NCBI RefSeq assembly: GCF_963674635.1
Contig: NZ_OY771475.1
Location: forward strand, 620,001 to 684,000
Source: Breoghania sp.
Lineage (GTDB): Bacteria; Pseudomonadota; Alphaproteobacteria; Rhizobiales; Stappiaceae
Length of the DNA stretch: 64,000 nt
Direction: 5' to 3'
Below are positions 1 through 7,497 of this stretch, piece after piece. Below the pieces are notes generated by a model that worked only from the letters and a program-made list of their open reading frames with translations, did not search any database and was not told where the DNA came from. The translations under genes were made by a program, and so were the position numbers. Each line of letters begins with the position of its first letter. Position 1 is the first letter of the stretch.

Positions 1-1
1 A

Positions 2-1609
2 ATGAGTCTTCTTCCCATGCCTTCCCCCACCCAGTTCGGAAATGTCTGGTATCTGCGCGTTCGCGTTCCGTCTGACCTTAGACAGGCCGCAAATGGCCGC
101 GTGGTGTCCCTTCCTGTCGATGGAGCGCCACGCCGCGCAACTATCCGGGATTTCGTCAAAGTCTCGTTGCGAACGTCTGACCGGCAAGTAGCCAAGGCGC
201 GCTTCAGCGAAGCCCACGCTGCGCTTCAGGGTTTCTGGCAGACGCTGCGGAGTGGTCCGAAGCCGCTCAGCCACAAGCAGATAATGGCGCTGGCGGGGAC
301 GCTTCGTCAGGGGTTTATCGATGCCTTCGATGAAAATCCCGGCGCTCCGGAGATATGGAAGAACGTGCTCAAGGTGAATCGCGCGGCTCGGGAGGGGCGT
401 CTTGAACCGCTGCGCATTGTTCTCGACAAGGACAAGGAGAAGCAACGCGCGTTGGACATGGACCGGCGATGCGGCGAGTTGGTGGACGGGGTTCTGGCGG
501 GGCAGGGCATCGTGACGACGCCGGAAAGCCGTAGCCAGCTTATTGAGCGGTGCATTCTCAGTCTCTCCGAAGCCGCGCGGGTGAACCTCGCAAAGGCCAA
601 GGGGGACTATTCAGAGGATGAAGGAGCAGGGAAGTATCCTGAGTTCATCTCGCCCGGTGATCAGACTCCTGTGGCCGTTTCTGCCCCGTCTTTGACCTTT
701 GAGGGCGTGATAGACAAGGAGGTTAAGCGCCGTGCTTCCGGCATGACTGCGCTTCCCTTGAGAAGGGCGACCGAGAAGAAGTACCGCACGGCAGCGAGTG
801 AGTTTGTGGCCTTCCGGGGAGACGATGCAGTCAGCACCGTGACGGCCAAGGAGGCCGATGCGTGGCTTCAATCCATGCTCGATGCTGAGCTGCTATCGAA
901 CAACACGATTTCGCAACGCCTTCAGAACCTGCGGACGGTGGTCGAGTGGGCGCGGAGGCGCAGTCTTGGCGATCTGTTCCCGGCAGGAAACCCGCTCTCC
1001 ATTGTCGAGCCGCCCTCCTATCAGACCGTTCCGAGTGCGGAGAGGGCGTTCACGCTCGCAGAGGCGCGAAAGGTGCTTGAAGCTGCGCGTCTCGAAACCT
1101 CGCCTGACAAGCGGTGGCTGCCTTGGCTCTGCGCCTATTCCGGCGCGCGTATCAATGAGGTGGCGCAGTTGACCGCTGCGGACTTCTTTCAGGTGGACGG
1201 CCAGTGGTTTTATCGGCTGACCACAATGGGGGGAAAGACGCTCAAGACAGCCGGTAGCGAACGCCGTGTGCCTGTGCATCCCGACCTTGAGCGGGAGGGC
1301 TTGATTGCCTTCGTGACGGGCTTGAAGGGCAAGCCGGCGAAACGGATTTTCTCGACTAGAGCGCAAGGCAATGTTGCTGAGTGGATCAGGGGAAAGCTTG
1401 GCATAACCCGTGCCGAACTCGCCCCGAACCACGGCTGGCGGCACCTGTTCGAGGACGTGTGTGTCGTCGGCGGGGTGCTGGATGCTGCGCGCAACTACAT
1501 CACCGGGCGTGTGACGGGCGAATCCGGGGAAGGCTACGGCAGGAGCGAGGCGCTGCTACCGGGCCTTATGCGCGAGATGAGGAAGGTTCCTTCGTATTTG
1601 AACGCTTGA
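2..1609 (+). CDS. Tyrosine recombinase (island integrase), possibly 5'-incomplete
   Basis: This is a site-specific tyrosine recombinase that would integrate and excise the island. The N-terminus (VWYLRVRVPSDLRQA) resembles the DUF6538 arm-type domain common in alphaproteobacterial island integrases. A core-binding region lies around residues 235-330 and a catalytic domain around 345-535. Visible catalytic positions are the Arg in SGARINE, a Lys in the GGKTLK stretch, HxxR in HGWRH and the Tyr in GEGYG. The box that normally reads LGH reads TGR here, so the fourth His/Trp position may be changed. An ATG lies at base 2, but the window begins one base earlier, so an upstream start cannot be excluded. 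The gene points into the island, as expected for an integrase next to its att site. Confidence 0.88.
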   Translation: MSLLPMPSPTQFGNVWYLRVRVPSDLRQAANGRVVSLPVDGAPRRATIRDFVKVSLRTSDRQVAKARFSEAHAALQGFWQTLRSGPKPLSHKQIMALAGTLRQGFIDAFDENPGAPEIWKNVLKVNRAAREGRLEPLRIVLDKDKEKQRALDMDRRCGELVDGVLAGQGIVTTPESRSQLIERCILSLSEAARVNLAKAKGDYSEDEGAGKYPEFISPGDQTPVAVSAPSLTFEGVIDKEVKRRASGMTALPLRRATEKKYRTAASEFVAFRGDDAVSTVTAKEADAWLQSMLDAELLSNNTISQRLQNLRTVVEWARRRSLGDLFPAGNPLSIVEPPSYQTVPSAERAFTLAEARKVLEAARLETSPDKRWLPWLCAYSGARINEVAQLTAADFFQVDGQWFYRLTTMGGKTLKTAGSERRVPVHPDLEREGLIAFVTGLKGKPAKRIFSTRAQGNVAEWIRGKLGITRAELAPNHGWRHLFEDVCVVGGVLDAARNYITGRVTGESGEGYGRSEALLPGLMREMRKVPSYLNA

Positions 1610-1762
1610 TAGTCAAATAGGACGGAGCGGGCTGATTTGACCATTCGTTCCGAACATTTTTGCCATATGGCGATGTCTGTCTGTGTGTTGGGATAGTGGG
1701 AAAACGAAATGGCCCCCAGCGCGGGCAACGTCAGGGGCCGAGTGGTGGGAGATGTGGGACGG

Positions 1763-2269
1763 CTAGACGGCGAAGAGGATTGCTCCGACTTCGTCGCGGG
1801 CTATTTCCATCTGTCGTCTGGCGATGCGGTCTGCCTGTTCGTTCATAGGATCTCCGGCATGGCTCTTGACCCAATTCCAAGTGATCCGCTTGCCCTTCGT
1901 GGCGGCGACAATGGCTTGCCATAGGTCGACGTTCTGGACGGGCTTTCCCTGGGCCGTTCGCCAGCCGCGACCGATCCAGTCTTGAAGCCATCGAGTTATG
2001 CCGTTGGCCACAAGGTCATTGTCGGAATAGATGTGGATTGGCTGCGGTTCAGCGGGTTTCAGGAATTCCAGCGCCTTGAGGACGGCGATCATCTCCATTC
2101 GGACACTGGTCGTCTCTCGCGGTTCAAACCCTTTGATGATCTTCCGCTTAAGTTGGGTCTTGCCGTCCATGCGGCGAAGCACGGCGGCGTATCCACCGGG
2201 TCCCGGATTGGGGGAGCAGGAACCGTCCGTGTGGATCGTGATGTGTTGCGCAGTTTCGTGATGTGTCAT
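1763..2269 (-). CDS. rnhA: Ribonuclease HI
   Basis: This 168-aa RNase HI would cut the RNA strand of RNA-DNA hybrids. All four acidic active-site residues are visible: D15 in HTDGSCSPNPG, E59 in RMEMIAV, D83 in YSDNDLV and D147 in NEQADRIA. The mobile-loop His is in KSHAGD. The start was placed at the ATG at 2269 (MTHHETAQ) because the family fold begins there; the frame stays open upstream. The chromosome normally has its own rnhA, so this is probably an island-borne second copy. It lies 165 bp downstream of a polymerase-like gene on the same strand, which suggests a joint role in primer or hybrid processing. That role is inference. Confidence 0.9.
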   Translation of the reverse strand: MTHHETAQHITIHTDGSCSPNPGPGGYAAVLRRMDGKTQLKRKIIKGFEPRETTSVRMEMIAVLKALEFLKPAEPQPIHIYSDNDLVANGITRWLQDWIGRGWRTAQGKPVQNVDLWQAIVAATKGKRITWNWVKSHAGDPMNEQADRIARRQMEIARDEVGAILFAV

Positions 2270-2416
2270 TCGGGTCTTTTCAGTTCGGATTGTCGGAAAT
2301 GTGCCCTCTCGCCTTATGGGCCTCACTAAGGGGGAGTGAGGTGGATAGATAAGGTTATGGTGCGGCGAGGGGGGCGTGTGCGAAGCCAGCCTTGATCAGG
2401 GGCAAGACTGACGAGG

Positions 2417-2432
2417 GCAGACGAAGGTCTGC
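2417..2432 (-). terminator. Hairpin after the polymerase-like gene
   Basis: GCAGAC and GTCTGC form a 6-bp stem with a 4-base loop three bases beyond the stop of the 427-aa gene. There is no U-tract after it, so it could be an mRNA-stabilising or processing hairpin. A second hairpin, CTCACT/AGTGAG at 2322-2340, lies in the same gap before rnhA. Confidence 0.35.
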
Positions 2433-2434
2433 TC

Positions 2435-3718
2435 CTACAAATGCTCCACCCCGACAGGGATGGAACAACCGGAGACATGCAAAGCTTGCGTCTCCATGAT
2501 CATCTTCACCGCAGGGACGGTGGAGACGGGACAGAGCACGGCGTCATGGATCGGTAGAACGACGATGCCTTTGCTTAAGCACTCGTGCAGGACGGAACAG
2601 AGAACTTGGCTTTCCGTGTGCATGAGGGCGTGACCGACACCAGTCTCAAGTATCGGACGAAGTGCCGGGTGTCGGTGAAGTAGTGCTTTGCGGAACCGCG
2701 CGACCGAGGCCCGTTCGTCTGGACCAAGAGCGGGAAGCTTGCGCGCGATCTCAAGGGGCCATGCCCTGAGCCGCTTTGTCGAGAACAGGAGCGTGTTGAA
2801 GGCTTTCTTCACGACGCAACGCTCTGTCCGCCACGCTGCGGGCAGCGGGAGGTCGTAGATGTCGCCCGAGGGTGGCTCCTGCTGAGTGCTCGCGTAGGCC
2901 AGACGCGGAAGTATCTGTCCGTAGTCCAGTTCGGCGATGGGCTCGCCGCCGATGCGTATGTGATGCCGAAGTGTCCGTTTCATCGGTTGCCAAAAGCCGC
3001 CGAACAGACGCCCGCCGTAATCAAGGCACGGGCTCTCGACGTTGGGAGGCAGGTTGAACCGTCTCCGCAGCAGCCTGTCGGCGATGTCGATCTTCTCCGG
3101 CCCCTCATAACCAAGATCAGCACGGATGAGCCAAGCGTTGAATAGGCGAACTTCTGCCCGGAGCGCTTCCGTTGCTGCTGACGGGAGGGGAATTTCCTCT
3201 CGCCGCCCGTAGATGTCCTTGCGGGTCAGGCTTACGGGATCGATCATCGACCGCCGGTCGAAGTCGGTCGGCTGGTTGATGCCACCGGTCTCGACCTGTT
3301 GCCGAAACGTTCTGGTCGGACGAATGGAAGCAGCATGGGAGGGATTGTCGGGCCAGACGATAGTAAGCACATCAATAGCTTGAAGGGCCTCCACTGTCGC
3401 TTTTAGTGCCTTCCCGAAGCCCGGTAAGTCACTCGATCGGTGACCCCGAGCATGGCCCAGCGGGAGGATGATGCCGCCGCTATCATCTCCCGGAAACACT
3501 ATGAGATGCGCAAGGTTGGCGACGATGACAGCGACTGCGTTTCGGAATGCTTCAAGGTCTGCTTCCTTGCGTTGCCTCCGGCGGATGGAGGATGCGACTT
3601 CGTACTGGAGGACATGAGTAACAATCTCCTCGGAAAGCGCCGCAAGGGCGACGCTTCCGGGGAACAGTTCGTGACGGAATTTCCTTTCGCGCAGGGCGTC
3701 CGCTATCACCAACTGCAA
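2435..3718 (-). CDS. Small polymerase-like protein (family A / T7-type RNA polymerase palm)
   Basis: The protein is 427 aa. Its C-terminal half carries three ordered motifs of the family A DNA polymerase and single-subunit RNA polymerase superfamily. Motif A is AELDYGQILPRLA (D265). Motif B is RCVVKKAFNTLLF (300-312), close in pattern to the T7 RNA polymerase R-x-V-x-K-x4-T-L-x-Y helix. Motif C is LPIHDAVL with HD at 391-392. An upstream DYGGRLFGGFW (233-243) recalls the D-x-R-G-R-x-Y element of T7-type enzymes. No 3'-5' exonuclease motif is seen. The N-terminal 200 residues are not recognised. The start is TTG at 3718, inside the 3' end of the upstream gene, which suggests translational coupling. 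Function is inferred from motifs only; template and nucleotide preference are unknown. Confidence 0.6.
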   Translation of the reverse strand: MQLVIADALRERKFRHELFPGSVALAALSEEIVTHVLQYEVASSIRRRQRKEADLEAFRNAVAVIVANLAHLIVFPGDDSGGIILPLGHARGHRSSDLPGFGKALKATVEALQAIDVLTIVWPDNPSHAASIRPTRTFRQQVETGGINQPTDFDRRSMIDPVSLTRKDIYGRREEIPLPSAATEALRAEVRLFNAWLIRADLGYEGPEKIDIADRLLRRRFNLPPNVESPCLDYGGRLFGGFWQPMKRTLRHHIRIGGEPIAELDYGQILPRLAYASTQQEPPSGDIYDLPLPAAWRTERCVVKKAFNTLLFSTKRLRAWPLEIARKLPALGPDERASVARFRKALLHRHPALRPILETGVGHALMHTESQVLCSVLHECLSKGIVVLPIHDAVLCPVSTVPAVKMIMETQALHVSGCSIPVGVEHL

Positions 3719-4356
3719 TCCGTCATTTTGGCGAACCGTTGCTCGGCTGGCGCCTTGATCCGCTCAAAGGCTTTTTCTGAGTTTTTCAGGGCCAGGATAT
3801 CTGCGGACACATCGCCCGAAGCGATGAGTTTTTGCAGAAGGCCCTCATAGCGGCTTGGTCGGGCGCGCTCTGCTACGGCTTCATCGTCCTGTAGTTCGGG
3901 CCAGAGCTCCTGAATAACGGCGAGCTTGTCCCGTAGCCCGCAGATCACCCGGAGCGGTCCTACAACATTCGCCGACATGCCCATGCCGCCCTCCGTGAGG
4001 TACTTGATATAGCGCGTGTCGGAGGCCGCAGAGCCGATGACGGTCGGAAGGTCATTGCTGGATAGGACGTCCGGGCGGGGTTCCGGTTCATTGTGCTGTT
4101 TCTGCCGAGCCGGAAAGCAGCGCTGGACCGCCATCAAATGCAACTCCAGTTCCGCTGCAACGGTGACCGCGCTGGTGACGTTCGGGTGTGCCTTCTTGCC
4201 GCCTCTAAGCAAGAGGGCGAGCTCATTGCCCAAGCGGGAGGCCTTGCGGAGGAGGGGGTATTCATCTCCCTCTGCTACAAGTGCGAGGATGGCGCTTTCC
4301 GAGGGGATGGGGGCGTTCGGGTGCCGGACGGCGGTGTTCGTAGCGTTCAAGTTCAT
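3706..4356 (-). CDS. Hypothetical island protein (216 aa)
   Basis: I do not recognise this protein. It is mostly helical in appearance, with no signal peptide, membrane segment or cysteine cluster. The ATG at 4356 has an AGGA-type ribosome site. The 3' end overlaps the start of the polymerase-like gene by 13 bases, and the gene sits in the same leftward operon as three smaller unknown genes. Its position suggests it works with the polymerase-like protein, but nothing in the sequence shows how. Confidence 0.7.
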   Translation of the reverse strand: MNLNATNTAVRHPNAPIPSESAILALVAEGDEYPLLRKASRLGNELALLLRGGKKAHPNVTSAVTVAAELELHLMAVQRCFPARQKQHNEPEPRPDVLSSNDLPTVIGSAASDTRYIKYLTEGGMGMSANVVGPLRVICGLRDKLAVIQELWPELQDDEAVAERARPSRYEGLLQKLIASGDVSADILALKNSEKAFERIKAPAEQRFAKMTDCSW

Positions 4357-4384
4357 TCAGTGTTCCTTTTCCAGTTGGTGGGGT

Positions 4385-4618
4385 TCAGGCGCGGTTGGAT
4401 GTTTCTTTGGCTTCGATTTCTCGGCGGACGTGCGGGGGCAAGCCCTTCAGGACACGGGCCTTGAGCATGTCGAATAATTCTTCGGTCGAGACTGTCTTGA
4501 ACTCGGTCGTCTCGTCCTCTTCGATCACCCGCAGGTCGCCGCTTTCCTCCAGTTCGGCAAAGAGAACGTCCAGGCTGTCGGCTTCGGTACGGGCGGTTTT
4601 GTTGGTTTGGATAGTCAT
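4385..4618 (-). CDS. Small acidic hypothetical protein (77 aa)
   Basis: The protein is acidic in the middle (LEESGDLRVIEEDETTEF) and basic near the end (PPHVRREIEAKE), with no family I recognise. The ATG at 4618 overlaps the TGA of the upstream 218-aa gene in an ATGA arrangement, which fixes the start and implies translational coupling. It lies 28 bases upstream of the 216-aa gene. Confidence 0.65.
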   Translation of the reverse strand: MTIQTNKTARTEADSLDVLFAELEESGDLRVIEEDETTEFKTVSTEELFDMLKARVLKGLPPHVRREIEAKETSNRA

Positions 4619-5271
4619 TTCAGATCCTTGATTGAGTTGATGATGGTTGTTCGGGATTTTTCGGCGGCTTTGCATTCTTCTTCCTCCAGTTTTGCGAGTT
4701 GCAGCCCCGCGAAGCCGAAGACGAGCGCCAGCTTGTGGCCGATGATGGCTCCGGCTTTGGGTGTCAGTTCGCGGTAGATGTGATGTTGGCGGCCGGTCGC
4801 GTGGTCATAGCGGGAGCCGCGATGGCGTGAGGAGAGTGCGCGGATGCGCTTCGCGAGTTGCATCCTGAACGCGCGATCATCGACAAAACGTCCAGGTCGG
4901 TCGTGCCACATGATGAAGAGTGCAAGAGCCGTCAGGACGATTTCCCTTACCGGGGCATCGGCGTCGATGTTCAGGATTTCGTGGGCGGCGGATCGCTCGT
5001 AGCGATTGCCGACCTGTCTATTGGCCGTTGCTGTCGCGTCGGCCACGATTGTTCGCCATGCGAGATCCAGTTCGGGCCATAACGGGCTGTCGGGGTTCTT
5101 CGCAACGCGGGCACGTAGGCGTGATAGATACGGCCCGAGTTCAGCCTTTCGAATGCCGCTCTGTCCTGTCGCGCCGTGACGACGCAAGACGGACTTGTGA
5201 TGTCGACAATAAGGTGAGTAACGAGAGGCGGTCGGGTTCGAACAATGCGGAACGTGGCACTGCCGGATCAT
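4615..5271 (-). CDS. Hypothetical protein with N-terminal zinc-binding knuckle (218 aa)
   Basis: The first 26 residues hold a Cys/His pattern, C5-x4-C10 and then C22-x2-H25 followed by H, which is likely to bind zinc. The rest is helical and basic; the SSRHRGSRYDH stretch may bind nucleic acid. I do not recognise the family. Both ends overlap neighbours by ATGA: the start overlaps the 103-aa gene and the stop overlaps the 77-aa gene. The gene is therefore part of a tightly coupled operon. Confidence 0.68.
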   Translation of the reverse strand: MIRQCHVPHCSNPTASRYSPYCRHHKSVLRRHGATGQSGIRKAELGPYLSRLRARVAKNPDSPLWPELDLAWRTIVADATATANRQVGNRYERSAAHEILNIDADAPVREIVLTALALFIMWHDRPGRFVDDRAFRMQLAKRIRALSSRHRGSRYDHATGRQHHIYRELTPKAGAIIGHKLALVFGFAGLQLAKLEEEECKAAEKSRTTIINSIKDLK

Positions 5272-5579
5272 GCAGAGGCGCGCGCTCGTGCTGCTTTATC
5301 AATGAATGGCTGGGCATCCATTGCGATTTGCAGCCCTTCGGCGATGGTTATCCGCATCTCTGGGTTCGTAAGGTCTTCAGTCTCCGCCAGAATGCGAGCG
5401 GCTCGCTGCAACAGCAAGCCCGCCTCCATGAGGGAGATGAACACGCCGTCCTCAAGCGTGAACGCGGTGCCGTGAAGCGTCGTCTTTATATCCAGTCCCG
5501 CCACGACTTCGGTGATCGTTTCCTCTGCCATGATTTGGAGGGCCTGAATAATGGAGTTGTCGATTGTTGGAAATTCCAT
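5268..5579 (-). CDS. Hypothetical protein, first gene of island operon (103 aa)
   Basis: This helical, Ala/Leu/Ile-rich protein has no recognised domain. It is preceded by an AGGA ribosome site seven bases before the ATG. It is the first gene of the leftward operon ending at rnhA, and its stop overlaps the next start by ATGA. The promoter should lie in 5580-5700. Confidence 0.62.
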   Translation of the reverse strand: MEFPTIDNSIIQALQIMAEETITEVVAGLDIKTTLHGTAFTLEDGVFISLMEAGLLLQRAARILAETEDLTNPEMRITIAEGLQIAMDAQPFIDKAARARASA

Positions 5580-6312
5580 AGTTCATTTCCTTTTCGTATC
5601 CGCCCTCAGGAAGACGGGAGCGGATTGTTTTAATAAAAAGGCAAGTTCCTGCCTCGTGTGCGTTTGCTCTGTTTCATCTTCGCAAGACTTCGCGCGAAGC
5701 GTCTCCGCTGCTTGCTAGCCGGCGAGCTATTCCAGCCCCGGTTGAGCCTTTCGAGCTGTTCCGGGTTTTCTGATTCAATTGTCAAAGAGCCCAGGCTCCG
5801 TTTGGCGGGAGCCTGTCGAAGGAGACGCCTTTCCTGCTCCCGGAACCGGCTGGTTCCGTGATTAGGGTCCCCTTCGGGATCGTCGCTTGAGATTTTGGTT
5901 GGGGCCGTCGGGCCGCTTGGGTGGGGTACGCGGATTCAAGTCGGCGGAACGCCCGCCGTACCGGTATGCCGTTCGGGGCTGAAGCGCTCCGATGTCCGAA
6001 AGATAGGAAGCTACGGCGCTCGCGTCAATGGCTGAAACGAAAAAAATATCAATAAAAACAAACACATAGAATAATATATCCTTTGCAAATGAATGATTTC
6101 AGCGGGTTTTGGGGCGCAACATGTGCCCAAATCGATCATTTGTGCCCAAAAATTTTTGGGTCGGTCCGATGAAAGGACAGTTCAGCCACTTCCTGCCCTG
6201 CGAATTTTCCAAGCACTGCTCTAGGATGTGTGTCGGATCTTCTCGCTGCTCAGGGCGTGTAAGCTGTCGAACCGGCACTTCAAGTTCCCCGCATTCGCTC
6301 TGATGGGGTCGT
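5580..6312. other. Non-coding control region between operon and resolvase
   Basis: I see no convincing gene in these 730 bases. They hold a 12-bp palindrome CTTCGCGCGAAG (5688-5699), a hairpin CAGGCTCC/GGAGCCTG (5792-5815), an AT-rich tract around 6035-6110, and the repeats described at 6122-6160. This is a reasonable place for the promoter of the leftward operon, and for an origin or transfer site if the element has one. Confidence 0.45.
6122..6160. repeat. Direct repeat plus 16-bp palindrome
   Basis: TGTGCCCAAA occurs at 6122-6131 and again at 6141-6150, 19 bases apart. The second copy runs into a perfect palindrome, CCCAAAAATTTTTGGG (6145-6160). The arrangement looks like an operator or replication-protein site in an AT-rich setting. 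No adjacent protein can be assigned to it. Confidence 0.5.
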
Positions 6313-6885
6313 TCAGGCCCGTTCAGGGGACTTGTCAGCCGCTTTCAGGACCTTCTGAACGGTCGCGGTGCTGAAGCCAACGGTGGTGGCGATGGCTCTG
6401 ATAGAGGTTCCCTCGCGGCGTAGCCGAACGATTTCCTCACGGTGTTCGTCAGTGACGCTCGCGGGCCTTCCGCCTGTCCTGCCTTCCGCCTTCGCTCTGG
6501 CGATGCCTTCCATCTGGCGTTCTCGGCGAATGGCTGTCTCGAACTCGGCGATGGATGCGAGGATGCCGAAGACCAGCTTGCCCGTACGCGTGGTTGTGTC
6601 GAGCGACGGATCGTCCAGCACACGGAAGCCGACATCGCGGCTGGCGAGGTCTTCCACGATCCTGTGGAGGTCAGCCGCTGAACGTGCAAGCCGGTCGAGC
6701 TTAGTGACGATGAGCACGTCTCCTTCGCGCACGAAGCGCAGCGCCTCTGCAAGCTGCGGTCGATCCCGGTCGAGGCCCGACTGCTTCTCTTGGTAGACCT
6801 TCTCAGCCCCCGCCACTTTCAGCCGCTCTATCTGACCAGCATGGTCCTGTCCGATGGAACTGACGCGCGCATATCCGACGATCAT
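6313..6885 (-). CDS. Serine recombinase (resolvase/invertase family)
   Basis: This 190-aa enzyme would cut and rejoin DNA at res or inversion sites. The nucleophile is S9 in GYARVSSIGQ. The Arg cluster is in VTKLDRLARS, the E-helix region is SIAEFETAIRRERQ, and the C-terminal helix-turn-helix is TSIRAIATTVGFSTATVQKVL. The length is normal for a resolvase. The ATG at 6885 was chosen because MIVGYARVSS matches the family N-terminus. Dyads just upstream (6926-6993) are candidate res sites. The gene lies at the left edge of the restriction cassette. Confidence 0.92.
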   Translation of the reverse strand: MIVGYARVSSIGQDHAGQIERLKVAGAEKVYQEKQSGLDRDRPQLAEALRFVREGDVLIVTKLDRLARSAADLHRIVEDLASRDVGFRVLDDPSLDTTTRTGKLVFGILASIAEFETAIRRERQMEGIARAKAEGRTGGRPASVTDEHREEIVRLRREGTSIRAIATTVGFSTATVQKVLKAADKSPERA

Positions 6886-6925
6886 GGCTGTCACCTTTCC
6901 TCTAAAGCATCCGATCACAGTTAGT

Positions 6926-6993
6926 TAGTTCACGCAAAGCTCACGCGTCAAGCAGGAGTGTGAACTATGTATAGGTTTGCAAACGACTGACGC
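6926..6993. promoter_or_regulatory. Candidate res site of the resolvase
   Basis: Two nested dyads lie directly upstream of the recombinase start: TAGTTCAC (6926-6933) with GTGAACTA (6960-6967), and GCGTCA (6945-6950) with TGACGC (6988-6993). This spacing is typical of resolvase sub-sites, which usually overlap the tnpR promoter. Binding is inferred. Confidence 0.45.
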
Positions 6994-7009
6994 ATAAGGC
7001 CGGTCACCA

Positions 7010-7170
7010 CTGCAATTGCCCGCAGGTCTAGGTGCGCCAGTCTTGCGAAGTCCATTTTCGTGTCGATGCTGGGGTGGCAGTGACGGCGGTCGTGGACCCC
7101 TATGGGGGGGATCCGCACTCATTGTCAGTCGAGGTTGCCACTTCGGATTTTTGCGCTGTTTTTGCCGGGC
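7010..7170. repeat. Diverged direct repeat flanking restriction cassette, left copy
   Basis: This stretch matches 16395-16556 in the same orientation. The best block is 7128-7152, which differs by one base in 25 from 16514-16538, and weaker similarity extends about 120 bases leftward. It lies upstream of a serine recombinase at both places. The remaining sequence up to hsdR at 7498 shows no gene I can support. Confidence 0.55.
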
Positions 7171-7497
7171 TATTGCGTTGTTCAAGCCATCTGCTGCCAC
7201 CCCTGCGATCTGTTCCGGAGCCTTATCCAGCCTGACGGATACACTGGCGCTTGGTCTGGCCGAAGTTACCGTGATTGCTAACGACGGCTCGGCGGATCTC
7301 CTGAGTGAACGGTGCTGCAGAGCCGCTCAGCGAAAGGGGCCCGGCCTTGGCGAACTCGGCTTTGAGCTTCCGTGCTTCCAAGAGACACTGGCGACGGACA
7401 ACTTTACTCTCAGCGCGATAGCCGAGATGCTGGAAGCCTTGACACGGCAACTCTCAAATCTGACATTGTAAATATATGATTTGAAAGGCTTCCTCTG

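Noticed and set aside
5862..6065. 67-aa open frame on the minus strand upstream of the island operon
   Set aside because: No ribosome site, no family resemblance, and it crosses the AT-rich control region; probably chance.
7016..7471. 151-aa open frame between resolvase and hsdR
   Set aside because: It overlaps the repeat and res-like region and has an amino-acid composition unlike a real protein; the similarity of its reverse strand to 16269-16661 reflects a DNA repeat, not a gene.
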